Below, one piece after another: positions 1 through 5,424 of a DNA stretch of 10,107 nt. Made by a program: the position numbers and the translations under genes. This DNA is from Chromatocurvus sp046260215 (GTDB lineage Bacteria > Pseudomonadota > Gammaproteobacteria > Pseudomonadales > Halieaceae): assembly GCA_046260215.1 (NCBI GenBank), contig JBHEPQ010000172.1:1-10107 (forward strand), given 5' to 3'. The number at the start of each line of letters is the position of its first letter. Within the stretch, counting starts at the first letter, position 1. A model generated the notes under the pieces. It saw only the letters and a program-made list of their open reading frames with translations. It was not told the DNA's origin and made no database searches.

Positions 1-323
1 TCGCTGTCCTTGGGTGGGCGGATTTTTCCGGAAATCGTATCGCCGGTTCGCAGGTTGAAGCGCCGAATCTGGCTGGGGGATACGTAAATGTCGTCGGGGC
101 CTGCCAGATAGGAGCCCTCCGCGGACCGTAGAAACCCGAAGCCATCCTGCAGGATTTCCAGTACTCCATCGCCGTAAATATCCTCGCCGCTCTTGGCGTG
201 ACGTTTGAGAATAGAAAAGATGATGTCCTGCTTGCGCGATCTGGCCATATTTTCGAGGCCGATCTCTTTCGCAATGTCGATGAGTTCCTGGGTGGATTTG
301 GTCTTCAGGTCGGTAAGATTCAT
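1..323 (-). CDS. rho: Transcription termination factor Rho, N-terminal part (3' end beyond window)
   Basis: Rho is the hexameric RNA-dependent ATPase and helicase that ends transcription at C-rich, unstructured RNA. Only the first 107 residues are visible; the rest lies off the left edge. The start MNLTDLKTKSTQELIDIA and the Rho_N helical domain (about 1-47) are plain. They are followed by the cold-shock/OB RNA-binding fold with DGFGFLR at 60-66, whose F62 and F64 match the primary-site phenylalanines of E. coli Rho. The stretch from SGEDIYGDGVLEI to TGDTISGKIRPPK is almost the same as my memory of the E. coli protein. The ATG at 321-323 has no strong Shine-Dalgarno (upstream CCAGAAAATTCT), which fits a gene known to be autoregulated. 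It lies downstream of trxA on the same strand, a common order in gammaproteobacteria. Confidence 0.97.
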   Translation of the reverse strand, partial: MNLTDLKTKSTQELIDIAKEIGLENMARSRKQDIIFSILKRHAKSGEDIYGDGVLEILQDGFGFLRSAEGSYLAGPDDIYVSPSQIRRFNLRTGDTISGKIRPPKDS

Positions 324-499
324 AGAATTTTCTGGAATGTGGGATTAAAGGAAGCCGTGTATGGCCACGCGCTGGCATCGGGTGTGAAGGGCGCTGTGCC
401 CAGGACGTTGAAACGGCCAGTTGAATTACGGGGTTATTAGTGCTGCAAGTGAGGTAGCAGCGAAATGAAAGTTAGCATGTCGGGAGGGGGTCGTCTACC

Positions 500-574
500 G
501 GTTTCTAAGTCAGCGGTTTCCGGTTCAGCGGTATCCAGGTCAGCGGTTTCTGGTTCAGCGGTTTCTGGGTCGCG
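500..574 (-). repeat. 15-bp tandem repeat, five units, in rho leader
   Basis: There are five head-to-tail 15-bp units at 500-514, 515-529, 530-544, 545-559 and a diverged last one at 560-574. On the rho-sense strand the typical unit is GCTGAACCAGAAACC. Units differ from each other by a few substitutions but the phase is kept exactly. Each typical unit has 5 C, 3 G, 6 A and 1 T, with CC dinucleotides about seven bases apart. The array should therefore be weakly structured and rich in YC pairs. Confidence 0.9.
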
Positions 575-616
575 GCGGCAGAATCATTTGCGCAGGGCTC
601 CGCCCTACGTGATGAA

Positions 617-640
617 GCCTGCTGTGCAGCCACAGCAGGC
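617..640 (-). terminator. Perfect 10-bp hairpin after trxA (possible terminator or 3' stabiliser)
   Basis: Arms 617-626 (GCCTGCTGTG) and 631-640 (CACAGCAGGC) are exact reverse complements around a 4-base loop. The hairpin begins 27 bases after the trxA stop. On the trxA strand it is followed by TTCATCACG, without a U-tract, so it is not a classical intrinsic terminator. It may be a weak or Rho-assisted terminator, or a 3'-end stabiliser between trxA and rho. Confidence 0.4.
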
Positions 641-667
641 ACCCGGACATTCGCGTCGCCGCTTTCT

Positions 668-997
668 TTACGCCACCGATTCCTTGATGAAGTCGACGAG
701 CTGGCCCTTCGACAATGCGCCGACCTTTGTTGCCTCGGCGTTGCCGTTTTTGAACAGTATCAATGTTGGAATACCCCGGATACCGAATTTCGGCGGGATC
801 TCCGGATTGGAATCAACGTCGACCTTGCAGATTTTCAGCCTGCCGGCGTACTCCGTCGCGATTTCGTCGAGGATGGGTGCGACCATTTTGCAGGGGCCAC
901 ACCACTCGGCCCAGAAATCCACAAGGACCGGGACATCGGCGGCCAGTACGTCCTGATCGAAACTGGAATCGGTCACATGTACGATATGGTCAGTCAT
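668..997 (-). CDS. trxA: Thioredoxin 1
   Basis: This is a cytoplasmic dithiol-disulfide oxidoreductase that reduces protein disulfides (for example in ribonucleotide reductase, PAPS reductase and methionine sulfoxide reductases) and is itself reduced by thioredoxin reductase. At 109 residues it has the usual single-domain length. The active site WCGPC is at residues 32-36 within VDFWAEWCGPCK, with the buried Asp27 conserved. The cis-proline loop GIPT has Pro77, and the C-terminal strand-helix (LFKNG, then VGALSKGQLVDFI) is typical. The ATG at 995-997 has a good TGGAG Shine-Dalgarno (TGGAGAATATT before the ATG). The gene sits upstream of rho on the same strand, with a probable own promoter at about 1045-1072 and a hairpin after its stop. 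Confidence 0.98.
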   Translation of the reverse strand: MTDHIVHVTDSSFDQDVLAADVPVLVDFWAEWCGPCKMVAPILDEIATEYAGRLKICKVDVDSNPEIPPKFGIRGIPTLILFKNGNAEATKVGALSKGQLVDFIKESVA

Positions 998-1044
998 AAT
1001 ATTCTCCAGGACATTGGATGAGGGTTGCTCTCATGAGCAGTCAA

Positions 1045-1072
1045 AAAATATGAAATTGATTAGCGAGTCTAA
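1045..1072 (-). promoter_or_regulatory. Candidate sigma-70 promoter of trxA
   Basis: On the minus strand, TTAGAC (1067-1072) is followed by a 16-base spacer and TATTTT (1045-1050), inside an unusually AT-rich patch between GC-rich sequences. Transcription would start near 1038, about 40 bases before the trxA ATG. A small inverted repeat TGCTC-TCAT-GAGCA (1026-1039) would lie at the start of the transcript. The assignment rests on hexamer resemblance only. Confidence 0.4.
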
Positions 1073-1103
1073 CATTGAGTCGCGAAACGTCCAATGCAAG
1101 CTC

Positions 1104-1175
1104 TCTTCCCGCTGCACTGGGCTTCTGTTTTTCCGCTGCGCTGGGCTTCTTTTTTTCCGCTGCGCTGGGCTTCTG
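1104..1175. repeat. 24-bp tandem repeat, three units
   Basis: Units lie at 1104-1127, 1128-1151 and 1152-1175. Units 2 and 3 differ only at the last base, and unit 1 differs from unit 3 at three positions. Each unit is a short T-rich tract followed by CCGCTGCGCTGGGCTTCT. The array lies between the trxA promoter and the conserved part of the GIY-YIG gene. If that gene began at 1094, the array would be translated as three 8-residue repeats (FPLRWASx). I think it is more likely non-coding. Confidence 0.9.
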
Positions 1176-1204
1176 CGCGGGCTGTTGTGTTTCGGCAGGC
1201 CAGA

Positions 1205-1471
1205 GTGAAAGTGCCGGCGGACGGGGACTGGTGCGTTTACCTTCTGCACTGCGCCGACGGCAGCCTCTACACTGGAATAACGCGCGACGTCGCGCGCCGA
1301 CTGCGCCAGCATAACGGAGAGATTGTGGGTGGTTCACGCTACACCCGGTCCAGGCGTCCCGTCTCCATCGCCTGGTCTACCCGGGTGATCTGCCGTTCGG
1401 AGGCCCAGCGGCTGGAGGCGTCGATCAAATCTCTCGCCCCTGAGCGCAAGTGGGCACTGATCAGGCGTTGA
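1205..1471 (+). CDS. Small GIY-YIG nuclease-superfamily protein (YhbQ/UPF0213-like)
   Basis: This is a stand-alone GIY-YIG domain of the UPF0213/YhbQ type, a bacterial family of about 80-100 residues linked to DNA nuclease activity but with an unsettled role. The signature is spread over WCVYLLHCADGSLYTGIT, where VYLL and YTGI replace canonical GIY and YIG as is normal for this family. It continues with the catalytic-type arginine in DVARRLRQHN, the YTRSRRPV segment, and a conserved Glu in EAQRLEASIKSL before a basic C-terminus. The start is uncertain. GTG at 1205 gives 88 residues, matching the family length. GTG 1211 is also possible. An in-frame ATG at 1094 would add 37 residues made mostly of the 24-bp repeat, with no clear Shine-Dalgarno. 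The 3' end overlaps yheS, which converges on it, by 11 bp. Confidence 0.8.
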   Translation: MKVPADGDWCVYLLHCADGSLYTGITRDVARRLRQHNGEIVGGSRYTRSRRPVSIAWSTRVICRSEAQRLEASIKSLAPERKWALIRR

Positions 1472-3362
1472 TGCCGTCCAGCGTTTCCTGCGTTTCGATC
1501 CAGCGCTCCTCGAGAGATTCGGTCAGCTGCCGTAACTCGCCCTCCCGTTTCGTCAGCGCAGGGAGCTCCCCCTGCTCGTCCCCCTCGTACAGCGCGGGAT
1601 CTGCAAGCCGAGACTGAAGATCCTGCATCTCCGCCTCGGCGCGTGCCAGCTCTTTTTCGAGGGAGCGCAGGCTGGCGCGAAGCGGCTTCAACTGCTCGCG
1701 TCGTGAGGCGGCGTCCTGTCGTCGGTTGCGCGCGTCTTTCCCGGCGCGCGCCGGGGACGGCGTCGCCGCAGCGGGCCGGCGCGACTCCCCGGGTGTCTCC
1801 GCAGCGACCGTGCGCTCGTAGCTGGCGACATCGCCGTCGTAGACCTGCACGGTACCGTCGGCGATCAGCCACAGTTCGTCCGCCGTGTTGCGCAGCAGGT
1901 GCCGATCGTGTGTTACCAGCAGCACCGCGCCGGAAAACGCCTGCAGGGCAAGGGTCAGCGCGTGCCGCATCTCGAGATCGAGGTGGTTGGTCGGTTCGTC
2001 CAGCACCAGCAGGTTGGGCCGTTGCCAGACGACCATGGCCAGCGCAAGGCGGGCTTTTTCGCCGCCCGAAAATGGTGCGATGACTTCCTCGGCACGCGCT
2101 CCCCGGAAGTCAAAGCCGCCGAGGAAATCGTAAATCGTCTGTTCCCGCGCATCGGGCGACAGTCGCTGCAGATGCTGTGCGGGTGTCGCCGCGAGGTCCA
2201 GCACCTCCAGCTGCTGCTGGTCGTAGTAGCCCACACGGCAACCGGGGCTGACGTGGCGTTTGCCGTCCACCAGCGGCAGTTCGCCAACGAGGCTTTTCAG
2301 TAGCGTGGTCTTGCCGGCGCCGTTGCGACCCAGCAGGCCGATGCGCGCGCTGGGATGCAGTCGCAGATTGATGTTGTCGAGCAGTATCGTCTGATCGTAT
2401 CCCAGCGACGCCTCCTCGAGATACAGCGCCGGATCACTCAGCGCCGGCGCCTCGGGAAAGCTGAAGGTAAACGGGTTGTCGATGTGCGCGGCGGCCACCT
2501 GCTGCATGCGCTCCAGCTCTTTCAGGCGGCTCTGCGCCTGTCTCGCCTTGGTCGCCTTATAGCGAAACCGGCGCACGAAATCCTCGATTTCCGCGATGCG
2601 TCGCTGCTGCTTTTCATGCTGGGCCTGTTGCTCGGCCAGGCGCAGGGCCCGCAGCTGCTCGAAATCGGTATAGCCGCCGCGGTAGCTGTTAAGCTGCTGC
2701 TGCTCGATGTGCAGAACCCGCTCGCAGACGGCGTCGATGAAATCCCGGTCGTGGCTGATAAGAAGCAGTGTGCCAGGGTATTCCTGCAGCCAGCGCTGAA
2801 GCCAGAGGCTGGCGTCCATGTCCAGGTGGTTGGTGGGCTCGTCCAGAAGCAGGACGTCTGACGGGGTCATCAGGGCTCGCGCGAGATTCAGGCGTATGCG
2901 CCAGCCACCGGAGAACTCACTGACGCTGCGCGCGGCGTCCCCCGGGGCGAAGCCCAGACCGCTGAGCAGGCGCTGGCTGCGTGCCTCGGCGCTGTAGCCG
3001 TCGTTCTCCTGCAGCGCTACATGGGTATCCGCCGCGCCCTCGAAGTCCTCGCTGGCTTCCTGTCTCTGCAGTCGCTCGAGCAGGGTCGCGATAGCCGTGT
3101 CGCCCTGCAGCACGTACTCGGCGGCAGTCGCATCGCTGGTCTCCACCTCCTGCGCCATGTGCGCGATACGCAGTCCCTCAATGCCATCGATACGGCCGGC
3201 GTCTGCGCCAAGCTGTCCCAGTAACAACGAAAAAAGGCTGGACTTGCCGCTGCCGTTGGCGCCGATCAGCGCAATACGCTGACCCGCCTGCAGTGTTGCG
3301 GAACTGTCGGCGAACAGAAGATGCTCGCCCCGACGGAGGGTGATGTCGCGTAATATAATCAT
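1461..3362 (-). CDS. yheS: ABC-F family ATPase, YheS-like
   Basis: ABC-F proteins are soluble twin-ATPase factors that act on the ribosome (E-site binding, relief of stalled or difficult translation) and are not transporters. At 633 residues it is close to E. coli YheS. Domain 1 shows Walker A GANGSGKSS (34-42), signature FSGGW (150-154), Walker B LLLDEPTNHLD (171-181, Glu175) and switch His204. A charged inter-domain linker (about 235-300) includes YKATKARQAQSRLKELERM, typical of YheS. Domain 2 shows Walker A GRNGAGKTT (345-353), FSGGEKARL (431-439), Walker B with Glu456, and His485. A disordered Ala/Pro/Arg stretch (about 520-550) leads to a C-terminal coiled coil (about 555-625). All catalytic residues are intact. 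The ATG at 3360-3362 has no clear Shine-Dalgarno and a TAGAAT lies just upstream. Lack of membrane segments argues against a transporter. Confidence 0.95.
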   Translation of the reverse strand: MIILRDITLRRGEHLLFADSSATLQAGQRIALIGANGSGKSSLFSLLLGQLGADAGRIDGIEGLRIAHMAQEVETSDATAAEYVLQGDTAIATLLERLQRQEASEDFEGAADTHVALQENDGYSAEARSQRLLSGLGFAPGDAARSVSEFSGGWRIRLNLARALMTPSDVLLLDEPTNHLDMDASLWLQRWLQEYPGTLLLISHDRDFIDAVCERVLHIEQQQLNSYRGGYTDFEQLRALRLAEQQAQHEKQQRRIAEIEDFVRRFRYKATKARQAQSRLKELERMQQVAAAHIDNPFTFSFPEAPALSDPALYLEEASLGYDQTILLDNINLRLHPSARIGLLGRNGAGKTTLLKSLVGELPLVDGKRHVSPGCRVGYYDQQQLEVLDLAATPAQHLQRLSPDAREQTIYDFLGGFDFRGARAEEVIAPFSGGEKARLALAMVVWQRPNLLVLDEPTNHLDLEMRHALTLALQAFSGAVLLVTHDRHLLRNTADELWLIADGTVQVYDGDVASYERTVAAETPGESRRPAAATPSPARAGKDARNRRQDAASRREQLKPLRASLRSLEKELARAEAEMQDLQSRLADPALYEGDEQGELPALTKREGELRQLTESLEERWIETQETLDGINA

Positions 3363-3369
3363 GCCCGCA

Positions 3370-3375
3370 ATTCTA
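3370..3375 (-). promoter_or_regulatory. Possible -10 element of yheS
   Basis: TAGAAT on the minus strand (one mismatch to TATAAT) ends 7 bases before the yheS ATG. Used as a -10, it would place the transcript start at or next to the start codon, giving a leaderless or nearly leaderless mRNA. The 17-base-spaced -35 candidate (TGGTGG) is poor, so support is weak. Confidence 0.2.
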
Positions 3376-3396
3376 CGGTGCGTCGGGCGTGTCCAC

Positions 3397-3426
3397 CAGA
3401 CATGGCGTGAACAGACATGGCGTGAA
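3397..3426. repeat. 15-bp perfect direct repeat in divergent spacer
   Basis: CAGACATGGCGTGAA occurs twice, back to back (3397-3411 and 3412-3426), with no mismatch. It lies in the 93-base spacer between divergent yheS and the DUF2390 gene. It could be a recent slip duplication or a pair of regulator sites. It holds no obvious internal dyad. Confidence 0.85.
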
Positions 3427-3440
3427 TAGTTGCTGCGCGA

Positions 3441-3450
3441 GAGGAGGCGG
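3441..3450 (+). promoter_or_regulatory. Strong ribosome binding site for the DUF2390 gene
   Basis: GAGGAGGCGG lies five bases before the ATG at 3456, a near-perfect Shine-Dalgarno. It favours ATG 3456 over the TTG immediately before it (3453), which would be too close. Confidence 0.7.
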
Positions 3451-3455
3451 GGTTG

Positions 3456-3977
3456 ATGGCAGAGTACATGGCGGTGCCGGCGTTATGGGAGGAAATGCTT
3501 GATCTGTATGCGGCCCCGGGGATGAGCGAGGCCTGCGTTGCGGTTCAGGACGCCTGCGATGCTGACGTGCTGTTATTGCTCTGTGCGGCACTGCTGGCGC
3601 GACGCGGACTGCAACTGACGCCGGACATCGCCGAGCAGCTGGTTGCGGAGACCCGTGACTGGCGGCGTGAGGTGATCGTGCCTCTGCGTGCGCTGCGTCG
3701 GCGCTGGCGCGAACAGCCGGCGGCAGGGGACTTGCGCGAGCGCCTGAAGGCGCTGGAACTGGATGCCGAGCGCAGCGAAGTCGATATGCTGCAGCGCATG
3801 CTTGATGCCGCGTCTCTGCAGTCGCAGTCGCAGCCCCTTGGCGCTGCGGCGTTGCTGCGTGCCAACTGCGCTGCGGCGTGTCCGGTGGTACAGAGACCTA
3901 CAGCCTGCCAGGATACACTGAGAGAATTCTGTGACACCGTTGCGGCTTTCCTGTGGCCAGCACCGCGGGGTAGCTGA
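3456..3977 (+). CDS. TIGR02444/DUF2390 family protein
   Basis: This is a conserved gammaproteobacterial protein of unknown function, 173 residues from ATG 3456. The N-terminal segment LWEEMLDLYAAPGMSEACVA, followed by VQDACDADVLLLLCAALLA (residues about 31-49), is the family hallmark (usually written L.LQD..G.DVNLLL). The rest is predicted mostly helical and is rich in Arg, Leu and Ala. The hydrophobic DVLLLLCAALL run is short and belongs to the fold, so I do not call it a membrane segment. No catalytic motif is visible. It is divergent from yheS, and I recall the two genes being neighbours in related bacteria, but no functional link is established. Family recognition is from memory of the N-terminal pattern. 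Confidence 0.85.
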   Translation: MAEYMAVPALWEEMLDLYAAPGMSEACVAVQDACDADVLLLLCAALLARRGLQLTPDIAEQLVAETRDWRREVIVPLRALRRRWREQPAAGDLRERLKALELDAERSEVDMLQRMLDAASLQSQSQPLGAAALLRANCAAACPVVQRPTACQDTLREFCDTVAAFLWPAPRGS

Positions 3978-4039
3978 ATATCCGTCGTGGTAGTACCATT
4001 CACCTGGTGCAAATTCATTCACAAACACTGGATCGATTT

Positions 4040-4789
4040 ATGATGAAGAAAGCGATACTCCCCCTCGCGATCGCCGCGCTGACACTGGGGCTTCAGGCCT
4101 GCGACCAGAGTGCGCAAGAGAGCGATACAGCGGCCGCTGATGTCGCGCTCGATACGCCGACCAAGCGTCTGAGCTACGGCGTCGCCCTCGGTCTCGGGCG
4201 TAATATGGCATCCGATGGCATGCAGATGGATATCGATGCCTTCACTCTGGGTCTGCGCGATGCCTTCTCCGGGGCCGAGCAGCGCCTTACCCAGGAAGAG
4301 ATACAGGCGGAAATGATGGCCTTCCAGGAGCAGCTGGAGACGGAGCAGGAGGCCAATCAGGAGGCGATGGCCACGGCCAACGCCGCTGCGGCCGAAGCCT
4401 TCATGGCAGAGAACGCCCAGCGCGAAGAGGTGACTACCACGGAATCAGGACTGCAGTACGAAGTCATGACCATGGGCGATGGTGCAACGCCGGGGCCGGA
4501 AGATACGGTCGAGGTGCACTACAGCGGCAAGCTGCTGGACGGTACCGAGTTCGATTCCTCCTACGAGCGTGGCGAGCCGGTAACCTTTGGTGTGGGCCAG
4601 GTGATTGCCGGCTGGACCGAAGCGCTGCAGATGATGCCGGTCGGCTCTCAATGGAAACTGTTCATTCCGCCGGAGCTCGCCTATGGCGCGGGTGGCGCGG
4701 GCCAGGTCATCGGGCCGAATGCGGCGCTTACCTTTGAAGTGGAGCTGCTTTCCATTCCGAACGAGGAAGAAGAAAGCGCGGAAGGCTGA
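4040..4789 (+). CDS. FKBP-type peptidyl-prolyl isomerase, lipoprotein (FkpA/Mip-like)
   Basis: This is an exported prolyl cis-trans isomerase and probable periplasmic chaperone. The 249-residue protein starts at ATG 4040 (GGA about seven bases upstream). MMKKAILPLA begins a signal peptide ending in a lipobox LQAC, so Cys21 should be lipidated. Residues about 40-130 form the FKBP_N dimerisation part (KRLSYGVALGLGRNM, then a long Glu/Gln/Ala-rich helix). The FKBP domain (about 136-238) keeps every FKBP12 pocket residue I can align: Tyr161, Phe171-Asp172, Phe183, Val188-Ile189, Trp192, Tyr215 and Phe232. The tail is acidic. The residue after Cys21 is Asp, which in E. coli favours inner-membrane retention. 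It follows the DUF2390 gene by 62 bases, ends at a strong terminator and faces dsbB. An upstream in-frame GTG (4007) is unlikely because it would bury the signal peptide. Confidence 0.94.
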   Translation: MMKKAILPLAIAALTLGLQACDQSAQESDTAAADVALDTPTKRLSYGVALGLGRNMASDGMQMDIDAFTLGLRDAFSGAEQRLTQEEIQAEMMAFQEQLETEQEANQEAMATANAAAAEAFMAENAQREEVTTTESGLQYEVMTMGDGATPGPEDTVEVHYSGKLLDGTEFDSSYERGEPVTFGVGQVIAGWTEALQMMPVGSQWKLFIPPELAYGAGGAGQVIGPNAALTFEVELLSIPNEEEESAEG

Positions 4790-4805
4790 TTCTTCCCACC
4801 GCGCG

Positions 4806-4845
4806 GGTCAGCGCCGGCCGTCAGGTCAGGCGCCGACCACTTTTT
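4806..4845 (+). terminator. Intrinsic terminator of the FKBP gene
   Basis: GGTCAGCGCC (4806-4815) pairs with GGCGCCGACC (4829-4838) at nine of ten positions around a 13-base loop. The U-tract TTTTT follows at 4841-4845, two bases after the stem. It lies 17 bases after the FKBP stop and in the correct orientation for that gene. On the opposite strand there is no U-tract, so it should not end the dsbB transcript. Confidence 0.65.
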
Positions 4846-4896
4846 GCTGATACCCCGGTGATACATACCCCTTTCAAACGGTGAAAGTCGAGGCGG

Positions 4897-5391
4897 TCAG
4901 CGCCGAACTGTCTGCCAGATACCGATGGCGCCCAGTACCACGAACAGCAGTAGCGTCTGCTCCGGTATGCTCAGTCCCAGAAACGACCACTGCGTTTCCG
5001 CACAGTTGCCATCCCCCATCATGACCAACGCAAAGGTCTCACTCAGTGGCAGTGTCTCCAGCATATAATCGAGGCTGGGACCACAGGCGGGTGCCTGGTC
5101 CTCCGGCAGACTCTGCAGCCACACGTGCCGGCCGGCGACCGCGGCGCCCCCGAGCGCCGCGAGCGTGCACAGCCCCCCATATATCCTTCGCCCGACACCT
5201 TGCGGATTGTGGACAAAGGCCACCAGGGCAAACACCCCGACGAGCATGACGAAAACGCGTTGCGTAATGCACAGGGGGCAGGGAGCCAGCGCGAGAGCCT
5301 GCTGCAGGAAGAGCACGGCGAAAGCCATGGCAAAAACGGGTATCAGGAACAGGGCTAAAAAAACCGGGCGTTTCTGTATCAGCGCGTGCAT
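4897..5391 (-). CDS. dsbB: Disulfide bond formation protein DsbB
   Basis: This is an inner-membrane quinone reductase that reoxidises periplasmic DsbA, passing electrons to ubiquinone or menaquinone. It has 164 residues with four hydrophobic segments (about 9-30, 46-61, 70-87 and 145-160). The first periplasmic loop carries the redox pair Cys38-Pro-Leu-Cys41, followed by Gln44-Arg45, where the Arg matches the quinone-site Arg48 of E. coli. The second loop carries Cys103 (ACGPSLDYM) and Cys130 (GDGNCAETQWSFLGLSIPEQ), the pair that contacts DsbA. The ATG at 5389-5391 has AGGAG five bases upstream. It lies 33 bases downstream of gshA and is probably cotranscribed with it. The 3' end faces the FKBP gene. 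A weak 6-bp stem CTTTCA/TGAAAG (4871-4887) follows the stop but lacks a U-tract. Confidence 0.96.
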   Translation of the reverse strand: MHALIQKRPVFLALFLIPVFAMAFAVLFLQQALALAPCPLCITQRVFVMLVGVFALVAFVHNPQGVGRRIYGGLCTLAALGGAAVAGRHVWLQSLPEDQAPACGPSLDYMLETLPLSETFALVMMGDGNCAETQWSFLGLSIPEQTLLLFVVLGAIGIWQTVRR

Positions 5392-5424
5392 GTACGCTCC
5401 TGCGATTCGCGGCGGATGGGACGG

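Larger units (their letters stand above)
324..667 (-). promoter_or_regulatory. trxA-rho intergenic region / rho leader
   Basis: This 344-base stretch contains no gene I can support. Read on the minus strand from trxA to rho, it holds a perfect 10-bp hairpin just after the trxA stop (617-640), a smaller hairpin (AGGGC/GCCCT, 594-606), the five-unit 15-bp array (500-574), then about 175 bases of unremarkable sequence before the rho ATG. In E. coli the rho leader is where Rho limits its own synthesis by premature termination. The A/C-rich, U-poor array would be a reasonable Rho-loading segment here, but that is inference. No convincing sigma-70 promoter is visible. A TTTAAT about 30 bases before the rho ATG lacks a good -35, so rho may depend largely on read-through from trxA. 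Confidence 0.5.

Noticed and set aside
437..478. 13-codon frame (MLTFISLLPHLQH) in the rho leader
   Set aside because: The sequence before its ATG is CCCCTCCCGAC, the opposite of a Shine-Dalgarno, and there is no other support.
500..574. CRISPR array reading of the 15-bp repeats
   Set aside because: The units are contiguous with no spacers, far shorter than CRISPR repeats, and no cas gene is present.
465..956. 163-codon plus-strand frame covering the 15-bp array and trxA antisense
   Set aside because: It reads the array as Ser/Val/Gly repeats and then antisense trxA. The 15-bp period is a multiple of three, so an open frame through it is expected by chance.
4007..4039. Upstream GTG start for the FKBP gene
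   Set aside because: It would put 11 polar residues before MMKKAILPLA and spoil a clear lipoprotein signal peptide.
4871..4887. 6-bp inverted repeat CTTTCA/TGAAAG after dsbB as a terminator
   Set aside because: The stem is short and AT-rich with no U-tract on the dsbB strand. The spacer's real terminator signal (4806-4845) faces the other way.
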